Source: DASULK01 sp036381835
Lineage (GTDB): Bacteria; Actinomycetota; Actinomycetes; Mycobacteriales; Micromonosporaceae
Assembly: GCA_036381835.1 (NCBI GenBank)
Contig: DASVCA010000211.1
Span: forward strand, 1 to 43,909
Direction of reading: 5' to 3'
Length of the DNA stretch: 43,909 bases
The notes under the pieces are model-generated. The model worked only from the letters and a program-made list of their open reading frames with translations. It did not search any database and had not been told where the DNA came from. The translations under genes and the position numbers were made by a program. Of this stretch, positions 6,446-13,695 are shown in pieces (the first letter of the stretch is position 1; the number at the start of each line of letters is the position of its first letter).

Positions 6446-7266
6446 CAGGACAACCTGTCACGTTCGCCAGTCGCTCGCGGCTCCAGTGCGTCGAGCCGCT
6501 CCATCACGCCGGCGTGCCAGTCGCTCCGGCCCAACTTGTCAAAGTCGGCCTTGAGCGAGTCAAGCCGACCACGGATCTTCCGCATGTCCCCAGGCGAGAT
6601 GTCGATGCTGTCCGCCCAGTTGTCGCCGGCCGCGTTGCTGAAGTGCCGAGCGAACGGACTTCCCGTCCCGGCCGCGATGCTCCACCCGAACGCCAGCCCG
6701 TGGTCGATCGCAGTGACCCCACCGTCGTCGTCGACCATGAAGTTGGTGCTGTTCCGGTCATGGTTGCCGATCAGCACATCATGCAGACCCAACATCCGGC
6801 CCTGGTCGCTGTCGACCATCTCGTCCGGAAGAGGCCTTCTCCCGCCCTCGGCCCAGGTCTTCCCCGGGGCCACCTCCATGATGACCGAGTGCTCCCCAAC
6901 GGCCACGACTGCCGGCGCGGGCACACCCAACGCTGCGGCCACCTTGGAGCCGAGTACCTCGGAGTCCGCTTGGTCCTTGGGTGCCCGGATGGCGTCACTA
7001 GGCGGGAAGTCCTTGCGGACAAGGCTCCCGCCTTCGTGCTCCTCGATCTTCACGCTGGCTGCAAAACCGCCGCCGAGCGGGGTAGAACTCTTCAACGCCG
7101 ATTCCGCCGCGGCCTTGAGTGCGGCGGAATCGGCGTTATGGTCCGACTCCCAATCGCCACCCTTGCGCCCGTGACTCTTCTGACTGCTGTGTCCCGGATG
7201 GTTTACCACCACCGACAGTTCGGCGAGCGGCACCCAGCGTCCGGAGGCCATGACAGCGCCAGGCAT
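6445..7266 (-). CDS. tagged atypical-kinase-like effector
   Basis: 273 residues. The N-terminus (SGRWVPLAELSVVV then NHPGHSSQKSHGRKG at 22-36) is homologous to that of ART1. The rest looks like an atypical kinase of the PI3/4-kinase or HipA-like type: SLVRKDF (Lys85, ATP-binding candidate), SEVLGSKVAAALG (Glu103), the catalytic loop GNHDRNSTNF (Asp170, Asn175), and VTAIDHGLAF (Asp188, metal-binding candidate). It probably phosphorylates a protein or nucleotide target; the substrate is unknown. The ATG at 7266 has only a weak ribosome site; the ATG at residue 6 is possible. It is the first gene after the 224-nt non-coding stretch behind TerS. Confidence 0.8.
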   Translation of the reverse strand: MPGAVMASGRWVPLAELSVVVNHPGHSSQKSHGRKGGDWESDHNADSAALKAAAESALKSSTPLGGGFAASVKIEEHEGGSLVRKDFPPSDAIRAPKDQADSEVLGSKVAAALGVPAPAVVAVGEHSVIMEVAPGKTWAEGGRRPLPDEMVDSDQGRMLGLHDVLIGNHDRNSTNFMVDDDGGVTAIDHGLAFGWSIAAGTGSPFARHFSNAAGDNWADSIDISPGDMRKIRGRLDSLKADFDKLGRSDWHAGVMERLDALEPRATGERDRLS

Positions 7267-7490
7267 GTCACCGCCTAGTTGATCTTGATCTCATGGGGAG
7301 TCGAGAGGGGTATATCTCCCACGCTCGCGATCTTTTGGAAGCTTCCGAAGACCCCGGCTGTTCTGGCGGTTTGAAACTAACGGCCGTCGATGGGAACTAC
7401 ACCATAATCAGCATTATGGTGCGGTGGTCTGGTGGTCTAGACCATGGGTTCATGGTTACCAGGGGTAGTACCAAGGGTAGCTCTGGGTGA
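7267..7490. other. 224-nt non-coding region with dyads, candidate packaging site (cos/pac)
   Basis: No gene on either strand. It is one of the few AT-richer stretches. It contains ACCATAAT-cagc-ATTATGGT (7401-7420), the 12-bp palindrome TGGTCTAGACCA (7433-7444) with a repeated GGTCTGGTGGTCT just before it, and TGGTTACCAGGGGTAGTACC to its right. Terminase recognition sites commonly lie beside the small-subunit gene. A stretch at 7344-7376 resembles 136-168 inside the protease gene. Confidence 0.45.
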
Positions 7491-8063
7491 TCAGATTCTC
7501 TGCACCCCTGCGCTTGCTTCTGCCCCCGTGCCTGCACTGTCCTTCGAGGTGGCACCCTCGATCTCCAGCACGCCGCGGATCTCCCGCTTCAGCAGCTCCG
7601 GCACCCGCGCCTTCTGCTCCTGCGTCAGGCCTAGCTGTGCGAGTACCCGGGTGAAGACCTGGTGCATCTGCCCTGCCTGCGCTTCCGCCAGCTTGAGCTT
7701 GCGCTGGTCGATCCCGGCGTCCAGGTTCACCTTGGCCATGCGGTGGGCTCGCTCGATGGCGTTCACGAGCTTGTCCACCAGGGCGGCTGTGATCTTTCCG
7801 CTCTCTACCGCCAGCCTTGCCTCGGCCATGAGTACGTCGGCCGTGTGCAGGGCGTCTTCGAGGACTTCCCAGGGGTGGCGGCGGGCGCCGTTGGCGAGGG
7901 CCTCGGCGATGGCGATGCGCTGGGCGGCCGCGGCCTTCACTTGGGGGGCGCTGCCGCCGTGCTTCTGGCAGACCTTGGCGCCGCGGTTGGCCAGTCGCCT
8001 ACAGCGCTGGCCGGACTGGGAGCTCGTGGCGCTGCACTGCTCGGAGCGGAGGGCTACGGTCAC
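7491..8063 (-). CDS. terminase small subunit (TerS-like)
   Basis: 190 residues; GTG start with GGGAGGACGCC upstream. The N-terminus has a small Cys/His module (CSATSSQSGQRCRRLANRG, then CQKHGGSAPQVKAAA), the HGG-PQV segment being typical of actinophage small terminases. A long helical middle (ALVDKLVNAIERAHRMAKVN) and a C-terminal helical region follow. It would recognise the packaging site and load TerL. It is the first gene of the late operon, downstream of the promoter candidate at 8174-8202. Assignment rests on motif and position, not on a full domain match. Confidence 0.78.
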   Translation of the reverse strand: MTVALRSEQCSATSSQSGQRCRRLANRGAKVCQKHGGSAPQVKAAAAQRIAIAEALANGARRHPWEVLEDALHTADVLMAEARLAVESGKITAALVDKLVNAIERAHRMAKVNLDAGIDQRKLKLAEAQAGQMHQVFTRVLAQLGLTQEQKARVPELLKREIRGVLEIEGATSKDSAGTGAEASAGVQRI

Positions 8064-8221
8064 GGCGTCCTCCCGGATTTGGGGTTTCTGTCCGTAACGC
8101 GCGAGGGTTCGGGCTTCGGGGAGGGTGACTCGTAGTTCTCAATGGCTTGGTCACACTCGACCACGTTGATCAGAGGATCCTTGGGCGTGGCTCGGTTGTC
8201 AAGCTACGGATCCTCGGCCGT
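8064..8221 (-). promoter_or_regulatory. candidate late promoter and split operator upstream of TerS
   Basis: 158 nt without a gene. On the minus strand there is a perfect -35 TTGACA (8202-8197), a 17-nt spacer and a weaker -10 GATCCT (8179-8174). The perfect inverted arms GAGGATCC (8173-8180) and GGATCCTC (8208-8215), 27 nt apart, bracket the -35 and overlap the -10, as an operator for a regulator would. The early operon ends at 8222, so this is where control passes to the late genes. Confidence 0.5.
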
Positions 8222-9085
8222 TCAGCTACTCCGACTACGGTCCTTCGGCTGGGTCCCTGCTCTCATGGTGGCGTCCACGTCGGAGGCGAGGTAGAGGACC
8301 GGCTTGCGGCCGTCCTCCGTCCGGGTCCAGCGGTCGCGGTGGGCGTACCAGTAGATCGTCGCCAAGGGTCGGCGCCAAGTGGCCGCTGTCTCATGAGCGG
8401 TGACGTAGCGTCCCGCTGTGCCTTCGGGGTGTAGTGCCCTGCCCAGGGCGCGCCAGGTGTCGGCGGTCCAGGTGTGGGTCTCGTCGAGGTCGCAGGCCAG
8501 GGCCGAGGGGAGAAGGTAGTCCGTGTCCCTTAGGGTGGCGATGATCGTCCCCTCGCAGCCTTCGACCACACACGCCGCCACCGGGAACCGCCTCGCGCCG
8601 GAGGGGTAGGCGGTTCTCCAGCTCAGTCCGTGGGCCAGGTCGTGGAGTTCAGCGGCCGCGTCGCTTGCTGCCGGGTGAGCGCTCAGCCAGACCGAGTGGG
8701 TGGCCACGAAGGCGGCGATCTGGTGGACGTAGTCCTCGGGTGTGCTGATCCCGCGCTCTTCGGCGATCAGGAGAGCCCAGGAGACGAGGACGTGGCGGAT
8801 GGTCGAGCGGCACTCCACGGCCCGGTCGTTCAGCTCGGTGCCGTGGTCCTTGGTTCCACTCGTCCGCTCGCCGGGTCGGCCGCCGGCGGTGAGCACGAGT
8901 TCGAGGTCCGCGTAGAGGACGGCCGCGGTCTTCGCGTCCTCGGCGAGACGGCGGGTGCAGATCTCACAGAGGTTGCAGCCGGCGGCGCTCTGGCGGGGTA
9001 GGCAGCCGCGGCAGTCGTCGTTCTCGCAGGCCTCGGTGTGCCGGCCGAGTATCCGGCACCGGGAGTTGGCACACAGGATCACCAC
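8222..9085 (-). CDS. zinc-finger / winged-helix protein closing the early operon
   Basis: 287 residues. The first 45 are Cys/His-rich (CANSRCRILGRH, CENDDCRGCLP, CNLCEICTRR), suggesting two zinc sites. The middle is helical. The C-terminus ATWRRPLATIYWYAHRDRW followed by RTEDGRKPVLYLASDVDATM resembles a MerR-like helix-turn-helix with its wing. A DNA-binding role is likely; as the last early gene it is a candidate activator of the late promoter just downstream, which is inference from position. GTG start, overlapping the previous gene by 7 nt. Confidence 0.75.
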   Translation of the reverse strand: MVILCANSRCRILGRHTEACENDDCRGCLPRQSAAGCNLCEICTRRLAEDAKTAAVLYADLELVLTAGGRPGERTSGTKDHGTELNDRAVECRSTIRHVLVSWALLIAEERGISTPEDYVHQIAAFVATHSVWLSAHPAASDAAAELHDLAHGLSWRTAYPSGARRFPVAACVVEGCEGTIIATLRDTDYLLPSALACDLDETHTWTADTWRALGRALHPEGTAGRYVTAHETAATWRRPLATIYWYAHRDRWTRTEDGRKPVLYLASDVDATMRAGTQPKDRSRSS

Positions 9086-9264
9086 TCACACTCCGGCAGC
9101 CAAGGTCCCTCGTCTTCGGACTCGAACCGGGCGCACGGCCGCTCGCCGCACACCCCGTCGTAGATCGCCGGGCAGTGCCGGGTCTCGGCCTTCCGGCATG
9201 GGTGCACCGGATCGAACTCGCCGTGGTACGGCGGCTCGATCTTCACTGGGGAGTCCATGTTCAC
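9079..9264 (-). CDS. 61-residue Cys-rich protein
   Basis: GTG at 9264 in a GTGA overlap with the gene upstream. Five cysteines and two histidines (HPCRKAETRHCP, GVCGERPCARF, PECEW) suggest a single structural zinc site. No homologue recognised. Small zinc-binding proteins of this sort are common in early actinophage operons. Confidence 0.65.
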   Translation of the reverse strand: MNMDSPVKIEPPYHGEFDPVHPCRKAETRHCPAIYDGVCGERPCARFESEDEGPWLPECEW

Positions 9265-9497
9265 GCGTCCACCTCGCCCATTCGCCAGCGCATACCGGCA
9301 CCGGTTGGGGTCTTGTCGTCGACCCAGCGCTTATCGGACGTAAGGCCGAACGCGGGTGCGGTCGGTGCCGGTACGTACCGGGGTTCCGAGTGGGCACGCA
9401 TAGTGATCCACTCGCCGGAAGCGGTGAGGCATTCGACGCGATTGCCCGGCCCCACCCTCGGTGGGTCGCCCTCGAACGCGACGTTGATCGGTCTCAC
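9261..9497 (-). CDS. 78-residue early protein of unknown function
   Basis: ATG at 9497 overlaps the stop of the coiled-coil gene (ATGA). The product begins MRPINVAFEGDPPRVGPGNR and reads as a short beta-rich domain (ECLTASGEWITMRAH). No recognisable catalytic or binding motif. Confidence 0.65.
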   Translation of the reverse strand: MRPINVAFEGDPPRVGPGNRVECLTASGEWITMRAHSEPRYVPAPTAPAFGLTSDKRWVDDKTPTGAGMRWRMGEVDA

Positions 9498-10153
9498 TGC
9501 GTCACCTCCGGCTCTCCCGGTACCGCGTCGAGAGCGTCGACCGCAAGGTCCTCGGCAACCTCTGCCGCGTCCCGGCGGCCCCCGGCCTGGATAACCACGT
9601 CGGCCGTCGGGGGCTGGTCGGCGGTGAGGATCGTCAGAACCTCGCGCCGAGCGGCGACGACCTGCCGTGCTGCGTCGATGACGGCCTGCTCTGCCTCGGT
9701 ACGAGCCCGGACGGTCTGGGCTTCGGCGAGCAGGTTGGATGCGGCGACGCTGAGTCGCATGAGCCGGTCCGCCGCTTCTCGCAGTAGCTCGTCGTGCTCT
9801 TCGCCGCCCTCAGTGCCCTGCGCCCGCGCCAACAGCGCGGCGTAGGTGATCCCGTCCGGCACGGACTCGACCACTGGCATGCCCTTGCGCCGTTGGCCGG
9901 ATTCCCACCGGGCGAGTTCGGCGCGTAGGCGCTCTACCTCAGCCCGCGCTTGGCGCAGTGTGAGATCGCCGGCAGGTTGGTCGCTCACGGCTCGGCGCGG
10001 CCAGTACACGACGCCGGGCACACCGTCGACCACCTCGTCGTGGTCACCGTCGTGGCCAGCGGACAGTCCGCAGCGGACGATACGCACACCGGGCTCCTGC
10101 CGGCGGCCGGTGTCGGCGTAGTAGTCGCTTCGGCATTTGGGTTGGTCGCTCAC
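9494..10153 (-). CDS. zinc-site plus coiled-coil early protein (219 aa)
   Basis: Residues 1-45 include CGLSAGHDGDHDE, a Cys-Gly-His-Asp-His pattern that recurs in the gene upstream (GPCSNTDCRLHYAHSGPC). Residues 60-90 (LRQARAEVERLRAELARWES) and 110-180 are long charged helices likely to form a coiled coil. ATG start coupled to the upstream stop. Function unknown; a dimeric scaffold or DNA-associated protein is plausible. Confidence 0.7.
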   Translation of the reverse strand: MSDQPKCRSDYYADTGRRQEPGVRIVRCGLSAGHDGDHDEVVDGVPGVVYWPRRAVSDQPAGDLTLRQARAEVERLRAELARWESGQRRKGMPVVESVPDGITYAALLARAQGTEGGEEHDELLREAADRLMRLSVAASNLLAEAQTVRARTEAEQAVIDAARQVVAARREVLTILTADQPPTADVVIQAGGRRDAAEVAEDLAVDALDAVPGEPEVTQ

Positions 10154-10347
10154 GGTGTAGCCCCCTCGGGCTGGTCACACGGCCCGCTGTGGGCGTAGTG
10201 CAGCCGGCAGTCGGTGTTCGAGCACGGCCCCTTGAGTTCGAGCAGTTCGCGCTCGCGCTCGGCGAGAACGGCTTTCGCCGCGTCGAACCGGTACCGCGGC
10301 ACGGTGTCGTCGTCGTTGCGGACCTCGATGCGTTCGGACTTGATCAC
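10150..10347 (-). CDS. 65-residue Cys/His early protein
   Basis: GTG at 10347 in a GTGA overlap; the longer upstream extension of this frame lies inside the preceding gene. The product has a short helical segment (AKAVLAERERELLELKGPC) and a CSNTDCRLHYAHSGPC zinc-type motif at its C-terminus. Function unknown. Confidence 0.65.
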   Translation of the reverse strand: MIKSERIEVRNDDDTVPRYRFDAAKAVLAERERELLELKGPCSNTDCRLHYAHSGPCDQPEGATP

Positions 10348-10655
10348 GGTGTGTCCTCCTGGGTGGGCTCGGGACGCTCTGCGACGGCGAAGTCGCGAAG
10401 CCACTCGGGTGCGTCGTTGAGCGAGTAGTAGCTGTTCCCGACGCGAACACCGGCTGGGCTGGGTGCGCCGCCCTTGACCACGACGTAGCCGCTGATGTTC
10501 ACGTGCTGGATCTCGCCGTTGACCCAGACGATCGCTATGGCGTCCGGGGCGAAGGTCCGCTTGCCGTAGAGCTTCTGGACGGGCTCGACGCCGGTGACGC
10601 TGTACCGGCGCTCGACGGTCACGGTTGACGATCTCTCCAGGGGGGTGATCTTCAC
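10344..10655 (-). CDS. 103-residue early protein of unknown function
   Basis: The ATG at 10655 follows the replication-organiser-like gene after 22 nt. Beta-rich sequence (TVERRYSVTGVEPVQKLYG, IAIVWVNGEIQHVNISGYVV) with an acidic C-terminal tail. The pattern of alternating hydrophobics and the WVNGE turn suggest a small barrel. No motif recognised. Confidence 0.65.
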   Translation of the reverse strand: MKITPLERSSTVTVERRYSVTGVEPVQKLYGKRTFAPDAIAIVWVNGEIQHVNISGYVVVKGGAPSPAGVRVGNSYYSLNDAPEWLRDFAVAERPEPTQEDTP

Positions 10656-10677
10656 GTCGGTTCCTCTCGGGCTCGGG

Positions 10678-11241
10678 TCACGCGGCGGGGTGGATGCGGT
10701 TGATCCGCGGCAAGGGGCAGCGCTTGCAGTTGCCGTTGGCGTCTTCGGCGAATGGGTGCGGTGGTGGTAGTTCGGGGGGCGCGGCTGGCTCTGGCGAAGC
10801 CGAGCCGCGCTTCCCCCGACCCCCCTTCGTAGAAGGAGGGGGGTCGGGACGGGGGTTCAAGCGAACGTCTGGCGGTTGCTTACCGTTTGCTTGAGCACTT
10901 GCCAGGGGTTTGCTTCCCTTCGATAGCCCGCCCTTCCTACCTGCCTCGGCGCGCTGCTTCTGCAACGCCCGCACCTGCTCGGCGGTCGGGTTGTAGTCCG
11001 TCCAGTCGTGGAACTGGTAGCCGCCCCGGATTCGCCTCCACAACCCGGCGGTGACCAGCTTCTCGGCCAGCATCTCCGAGCCCGGGAGCAGCCGCGGCAA
11101 CGCCTGATCTGGCACGAACCCGTCCAGCAGGTTCGCGCTCGACCAAGCGCCAGCGACCACCCACAGGCCCAGGGCCGCCGGCTCTGTCGCCAGCACCTTG
11201 GGATGGGAGTGGAATCGGTCGTCCACCCGGAACCACGTCAT
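10678..11241 (-). CDS. phage replication-organiser-like protein
   Basis: 187 residues from the ATG at 11241 (ATGA overlap). The N-terminal 95 residues (MTWFRVDDRFHSHPKVLATE, ALGLWVVAGAWSSAN, GYQFHDWTDYNPT) match the winged-helix type found at the start of actinophage replication initiator or organiser proteins. A basic Gly/Ser/Pro-rich linker follows, and the end has a CKRCPLP zinc-type pair. It presumably binds the phage origin and recruits the host replisome, since no polymerase or helicase is encoded. A GC-rich hairpin (cccccgacccccc... at about 10815-10850) lies inside the linker region. Confidence 0.7.
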   Translation of the reverse strand: MTWFRVDDRFHSHPKVLATEPAALGLWVVAGAWSSANLLDGFVPDQALPRLLPGSEMLAEKLVTAGLWRRIRGGYQFHDWTDYNPTAEQVRALQKQRAEAGRKGGLSKGSKPLASAQANGKQPPDVRLNPRPDPPPSTKGGRGKRGSASPEPAAPPELPPPHPFAEDANGNCKRCPLPRINRIHPAA

Positions 11242-11726
11242 GCGGCCCGGCCAGTGAGTCCGTCTCGGTCGACCGGCATGCCGGTCTCGAAGTTGCGTAG
11301 ATCGTTTCCGGTCAACTCGACAGCGTCCCGGGCGTATCCCGGGACCCACTTTCCGTCTTCCTCGCGCCGGTATCGGCGCACCCGAGCAGAGTCGAAGGGC
11401 GGATCACTCTCGACAAGGAACACGCCCGAGTCCTGGTTCAGCACCTCCTCGACGACGAGCACGTCCAGCGCCGCGGCGAGCATCGGCAGGATGTTGGTCT
11501 GGCTCTTGCGCAACGAACCGCCCACCGGCTTGTGCTCGACGATGCGCATGATCCCGGTCGCAAGCTTGTAGATGACGCCGTCCACGTCGGCCCAGAAGAA
11601 GTCCTGCGGGTACGTGTCATGGATGTGCTGCCCGTACGCACTGGATGACTCGCCGTTGCCGCGGTTGATCTGGTGGATGAGCGGATGTCCACAGCTGGGG
11701 CAGTCGGTTCGACCGCACGCCATCAC
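11238..11726 (-). CDS. putative nuclease-like protein with N-terminal zinc motif (162 aa)
   Basis: Starts with CGRTDCPSCGHPL, a zinc ribbon half. Then DFFWADVDGVIYKLATGIMR followed by IVEHKPVGG gives a D...E-x-K pattern (Asp/Asp, Glu, Lys) like that of PD-(D/E)xK nucleases, and RKSQTNILPMLAAALD follows. This may be a Holliday-junction or structure-specific nuclease, working with the ERF annealing protein. The assignment is by motif only and is tentative. Confidence 0.5.
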   Translation of the reverse strand: MMACGRTDCPSCGHPLIHQINRGNGESSSAYGQHIHDTYPQDFFWADVDGVIYKLATGIMRIVEHKPVGGSLRKSQTNILPMLAAALDVLVVEEVLNQDSGVFLVESDPPFDSARVRRYRREEDGKWVPGYARDAVELTGNDLRNFETGMPVDRDGLTGRAA

Positions 11727-12982
11727 GCCACCACCGTTCCGGTCGCGCTGTCCGGGTCCAGGTCGGCACCGACGAACCGCCGGCCGAGCTTGAGCGCAGT
11801 CCGGCCGAACGATCCGGATCCGGCGAACGGGTCGACCACGAGCGCGCCGATCTCAGTCAGCGACTCGATCAGGTACTCGACTTCGGCAGCACCCTGCGCC
11901 CACTCGTGCGCGTCCTTGTCCGGCCGGGTACCCCGCACCTTGTCCGCGACGTAGTGGCGTCCTTCGCGATGACCACGGACGTACCAGACGATCGGCTTCC
12001 ATTCGACGAACACCCACTTGCCGGGTAGCTGCTGTCCGCCGGCCGAGTGGTCGAGCGAGAGCGTCCACCAGTACCGCAGGTGCTTGTCGAACGTGTCCAG
12101 CACGCCGGGCAGGATTGACTGTCCCGTGTAGCAGATCAGCGAACCCCCGGGCTTGAGCTTGGCTGCGGCGAACTCGGCCAAGCGGGCGTACGACGGCAGC
12201 GCGGCGTCCCCGTACGGCGGGTCGGTCAGGATCAGGTCCACCGACCCGTCTTCCAGGTCGGCCAGCACTGCGGCGAAGTCACCGGCGCGGACCTCGGGGC
12301 CGTCTAGCGTCATCGACCCAGCGGCGCGGGCGGCGCGGCGCTCCTCTTCCCACTGCTGGCGTCGCTGCTCACGCTTCCGGGACTTGATCTCGTTCGCGCG
12401 CCGGACGATCTCTTTCTCGTCGTCAGCCGCGATAACGTCCCGCTGCTCATCCGGATCAACACTGGCGATCGCCGCGGCCGTGGAGACGGCTATCTCGCCC
12501 GCGTCAACTGCCGCGACCAGTTCGGGCACTCCACTGTCTTGGACTCTGCGTGCATCTCGAACGCTGCGCTCGCTCACGTTGAGCAGGTCCGCTGCTGCTG
12601 GCTGGGAGACCGGCAAATTTGCCGCTCTGTCGGCGCGCTGGCCGTGCTTCAAGGTGGACAACCGAGCGGCGACCATCGCGCGCTGGGACTCCGTCAGGTG
12701 TCGTCGGTGCAGGTTGAGTGAGACGACGAATGCGACGAGCGTCGAGTTGTCGCCCTCGTATGTCCGTGTGTGCGGCTCGATCGTGAGCTGGAGACACGCG
12801 AGCCAGCGGTTCCGGCCGTCGATGACTCGGCCATCGCGGTGGAGCCAGATCGGTTCGCGGAGCCCGTTCTCTCGGATGTCGTCGGTCAGGTCGAGAAGCT
12901 CGCGATCCGACATCATCGGGAAGATGTCGGCAACCGGGTGGAAGGGCTGCTCGCCGGCCAGTCTCAGGGTAGCGTCAGTCAA
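11723..12982 (-). CDS. ParB-like domain fused to adenine/cytosine-N DNA methyltransferase
   Basis: 419 residues. TTG start at 12982 with AAGGAG seven bases upstream. Residues 10-75 are a ParB/Srx-like nuclease or CTPase-type domain (LTDDIRENGLREPIWL, GRVIDGRNRWLA). A helix-turn-helix follows (SQPAAADLLNVSERSVRDAR), then charged helices. The methyltransferase has motif IV DPPYGD near residue 247, and motif I DPFAGSGSFG near 390, the IV-before-I order of beta-class amino-methyltransferases. It could protect phage DNA from host restriction or mark it for regulation. It has its own promoter candidate, unlike its neighbours. Confidence 0.88.
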   Translation of the reverse strand: MTDATLRLAGEQPFHPVADIFPMMSDRELLDLTDDIRENGLREPIWLHRDGRVIDGRNRWLACLQLTIEPHTRTYEGDNSTLVAFVVSLNLHRRHLTESQRAMVAARLSTLKHGQRADRAANLPVSQPAAADLLNVSERSVRDARRVQDSGVPELVAAVDAGEIAVSTAAAIASVDPDEQRDVIAADDEKEIVRRANEIKSRKREQRRQQWEEERRAARAAGSMTLDGPEVRAGDFAAVLADLEDGSVDLILTDPPYGDAALPSYARLAEFAAAKLKPGGSLICYTGQSILPGVLDTFDKHLRYWWTLSLDHSAGGQQLPGKWVFVEWKPIVWYVRGHREGRHYVADKVRGTRPDKDAHEWAQGAAEVEYLIESLTEIGALVVDPFAGSGSFGRTALKLGRRFVGADLDPDSATGTVVA

Positions 12983-13112
12983 AGCCGCACTCCTTGCTGG
13001 ATAAGGGGCTGACGGTCAGGTCCGGCGGTGGTTCGCGCCGCCGTCGGACCGTCTACATCATACCCGAACGGCTGTTCGCTTCTCGCGTGGATCGGTTGCG
13101 ACGCAAGGGTTT
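12983..13112 (-). promoter_or_regulatory. internal promoter and 5' leader of the ParB-methyltransferase gene
   Basis: 130-nt gap in an operon that otherwise has overlapping genes. On the minus strand a good -10 TATGAT lies at 13062-13057; the -35 region is weak. In the leader, GTCCGGCGG (13020-13028) can pair with 13038-13049 around a 3-nt bulge, giving a hairpin before the ribosome site AAGGAG. No ORF of note. Confidence 0.45.
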
Positions 13113-13271
13113 TCACGCTTCCCCCAGCTTCCGCGCGTCGACCAGCTTGGCTTCATCCGGCACTTCCGGCAGTTCATGCACACGGTTGGACTTCGGCATC
13201 CCGCAGGTGCACGGCCGCCGGTCGCGGTGATCTGGCGCCACCGACGCGTCAGGTACGTAGACGTGGCTCAT
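13113..13271 (-). CDS. 52-residue early protein
   Basis: ATG at 13271, coupled by ATGA to the gene upstream; the longer frame upstream is a shadow. Contains RRPCTCGMPKSNRVHELPEV, a CxCG motif often seen in small actinophage proteins. Function unknown. Confidence 0.65.
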   Translation of the reverse strand: MSHVYVPDASVAPDHRDRRPCTCGMPKSNRVHELPEVPDEAKLVDARKLGEA

Positions 13272-13450
13272 CGCGGCGGCATCCGGTGACCCCAGTGCCA
13301 CCCACCGCAGTGCGGGCACCGGTAGACGTTGAGCCGGGACGGACGCGCACCGCACCGGTGGACGTACGACCACATGGCGGCGACGGCGAGCTTGCGGGTG
13401 TCGTGGCGGGACTTGCCGTCGCACATGCGCCCCTTCGTCTTGGTGCTCAT
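13268..13450 (-). CDS. 60-residue zinc-ribbon protein
   Basis: Basic protein (MSTKTKGRMCDGKSRH) ending in YRCPHCGGWHWGHRMPPR. The CPHCGGWHxGH pattern with the upstream Cys suggests one zinc site. Coupled to both neighbours (ATGA). Typical small early actinophage zinc protein; role unknown. Confidence 0.7.
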   Translation of the reverse strand: MSTKTKGRMCDGKSRHDTRKLAVAAMWSYVHRCGARPSRLNVYRCPHCGGWHWGHRMPPR

Positions 13451-13695
13451 GCCGCACGTCCGAACCGCTCGGCCACGAGTGCGTCGACGGCCGGCAGATC
13501 AACCCACCGGGTCAGGTGCTTCCACGGCACGTCGGTCGGAATCGCAGCCGCCATGACGAACAGCAGCTGCCACCGCTCATCCGGTGTGGTCGTGGCCTGC
13601 AACCATCGGCCGTTGGCGATCGGGTCGTAGTCGCGGACCCGGCACGCCATCTCCTGCGCCAGCCACTCCAGCCGCGCCAGTTCGTCAGCGTCCAT
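13447..13695 (-). CDS. 82-residue early protein of unknown function
   Basis: ATG at 13695 (MDADELARLEWLAQEM), chosen because longer versions run deep into the WhiB-like gene; an 11-nt overlap with that gene remains. All-helical composition with conserved-looking tryptophans (GRWLQA, WKHLTRWVDL). No known domain recognised. Confidence 0.6.
   Translation of the reverse strand: MDADELARLEWLAQEMACRVRDYDPIANGRWLQATTTPDERWQLLFVMAAAIPTDVPWKHLTRWVDLPAVDALVAERFGRAA

Noticed and set aside
3386..7174. Very long rightward open frame (over 1,200 codons) opposite portal, ART1 and terminase
   Set aside because: It is opposite well-identified genes, is Arg/Pro/His-rich and low in complexity, and reflects the lack of stop codons in GC-rich antisense frames.
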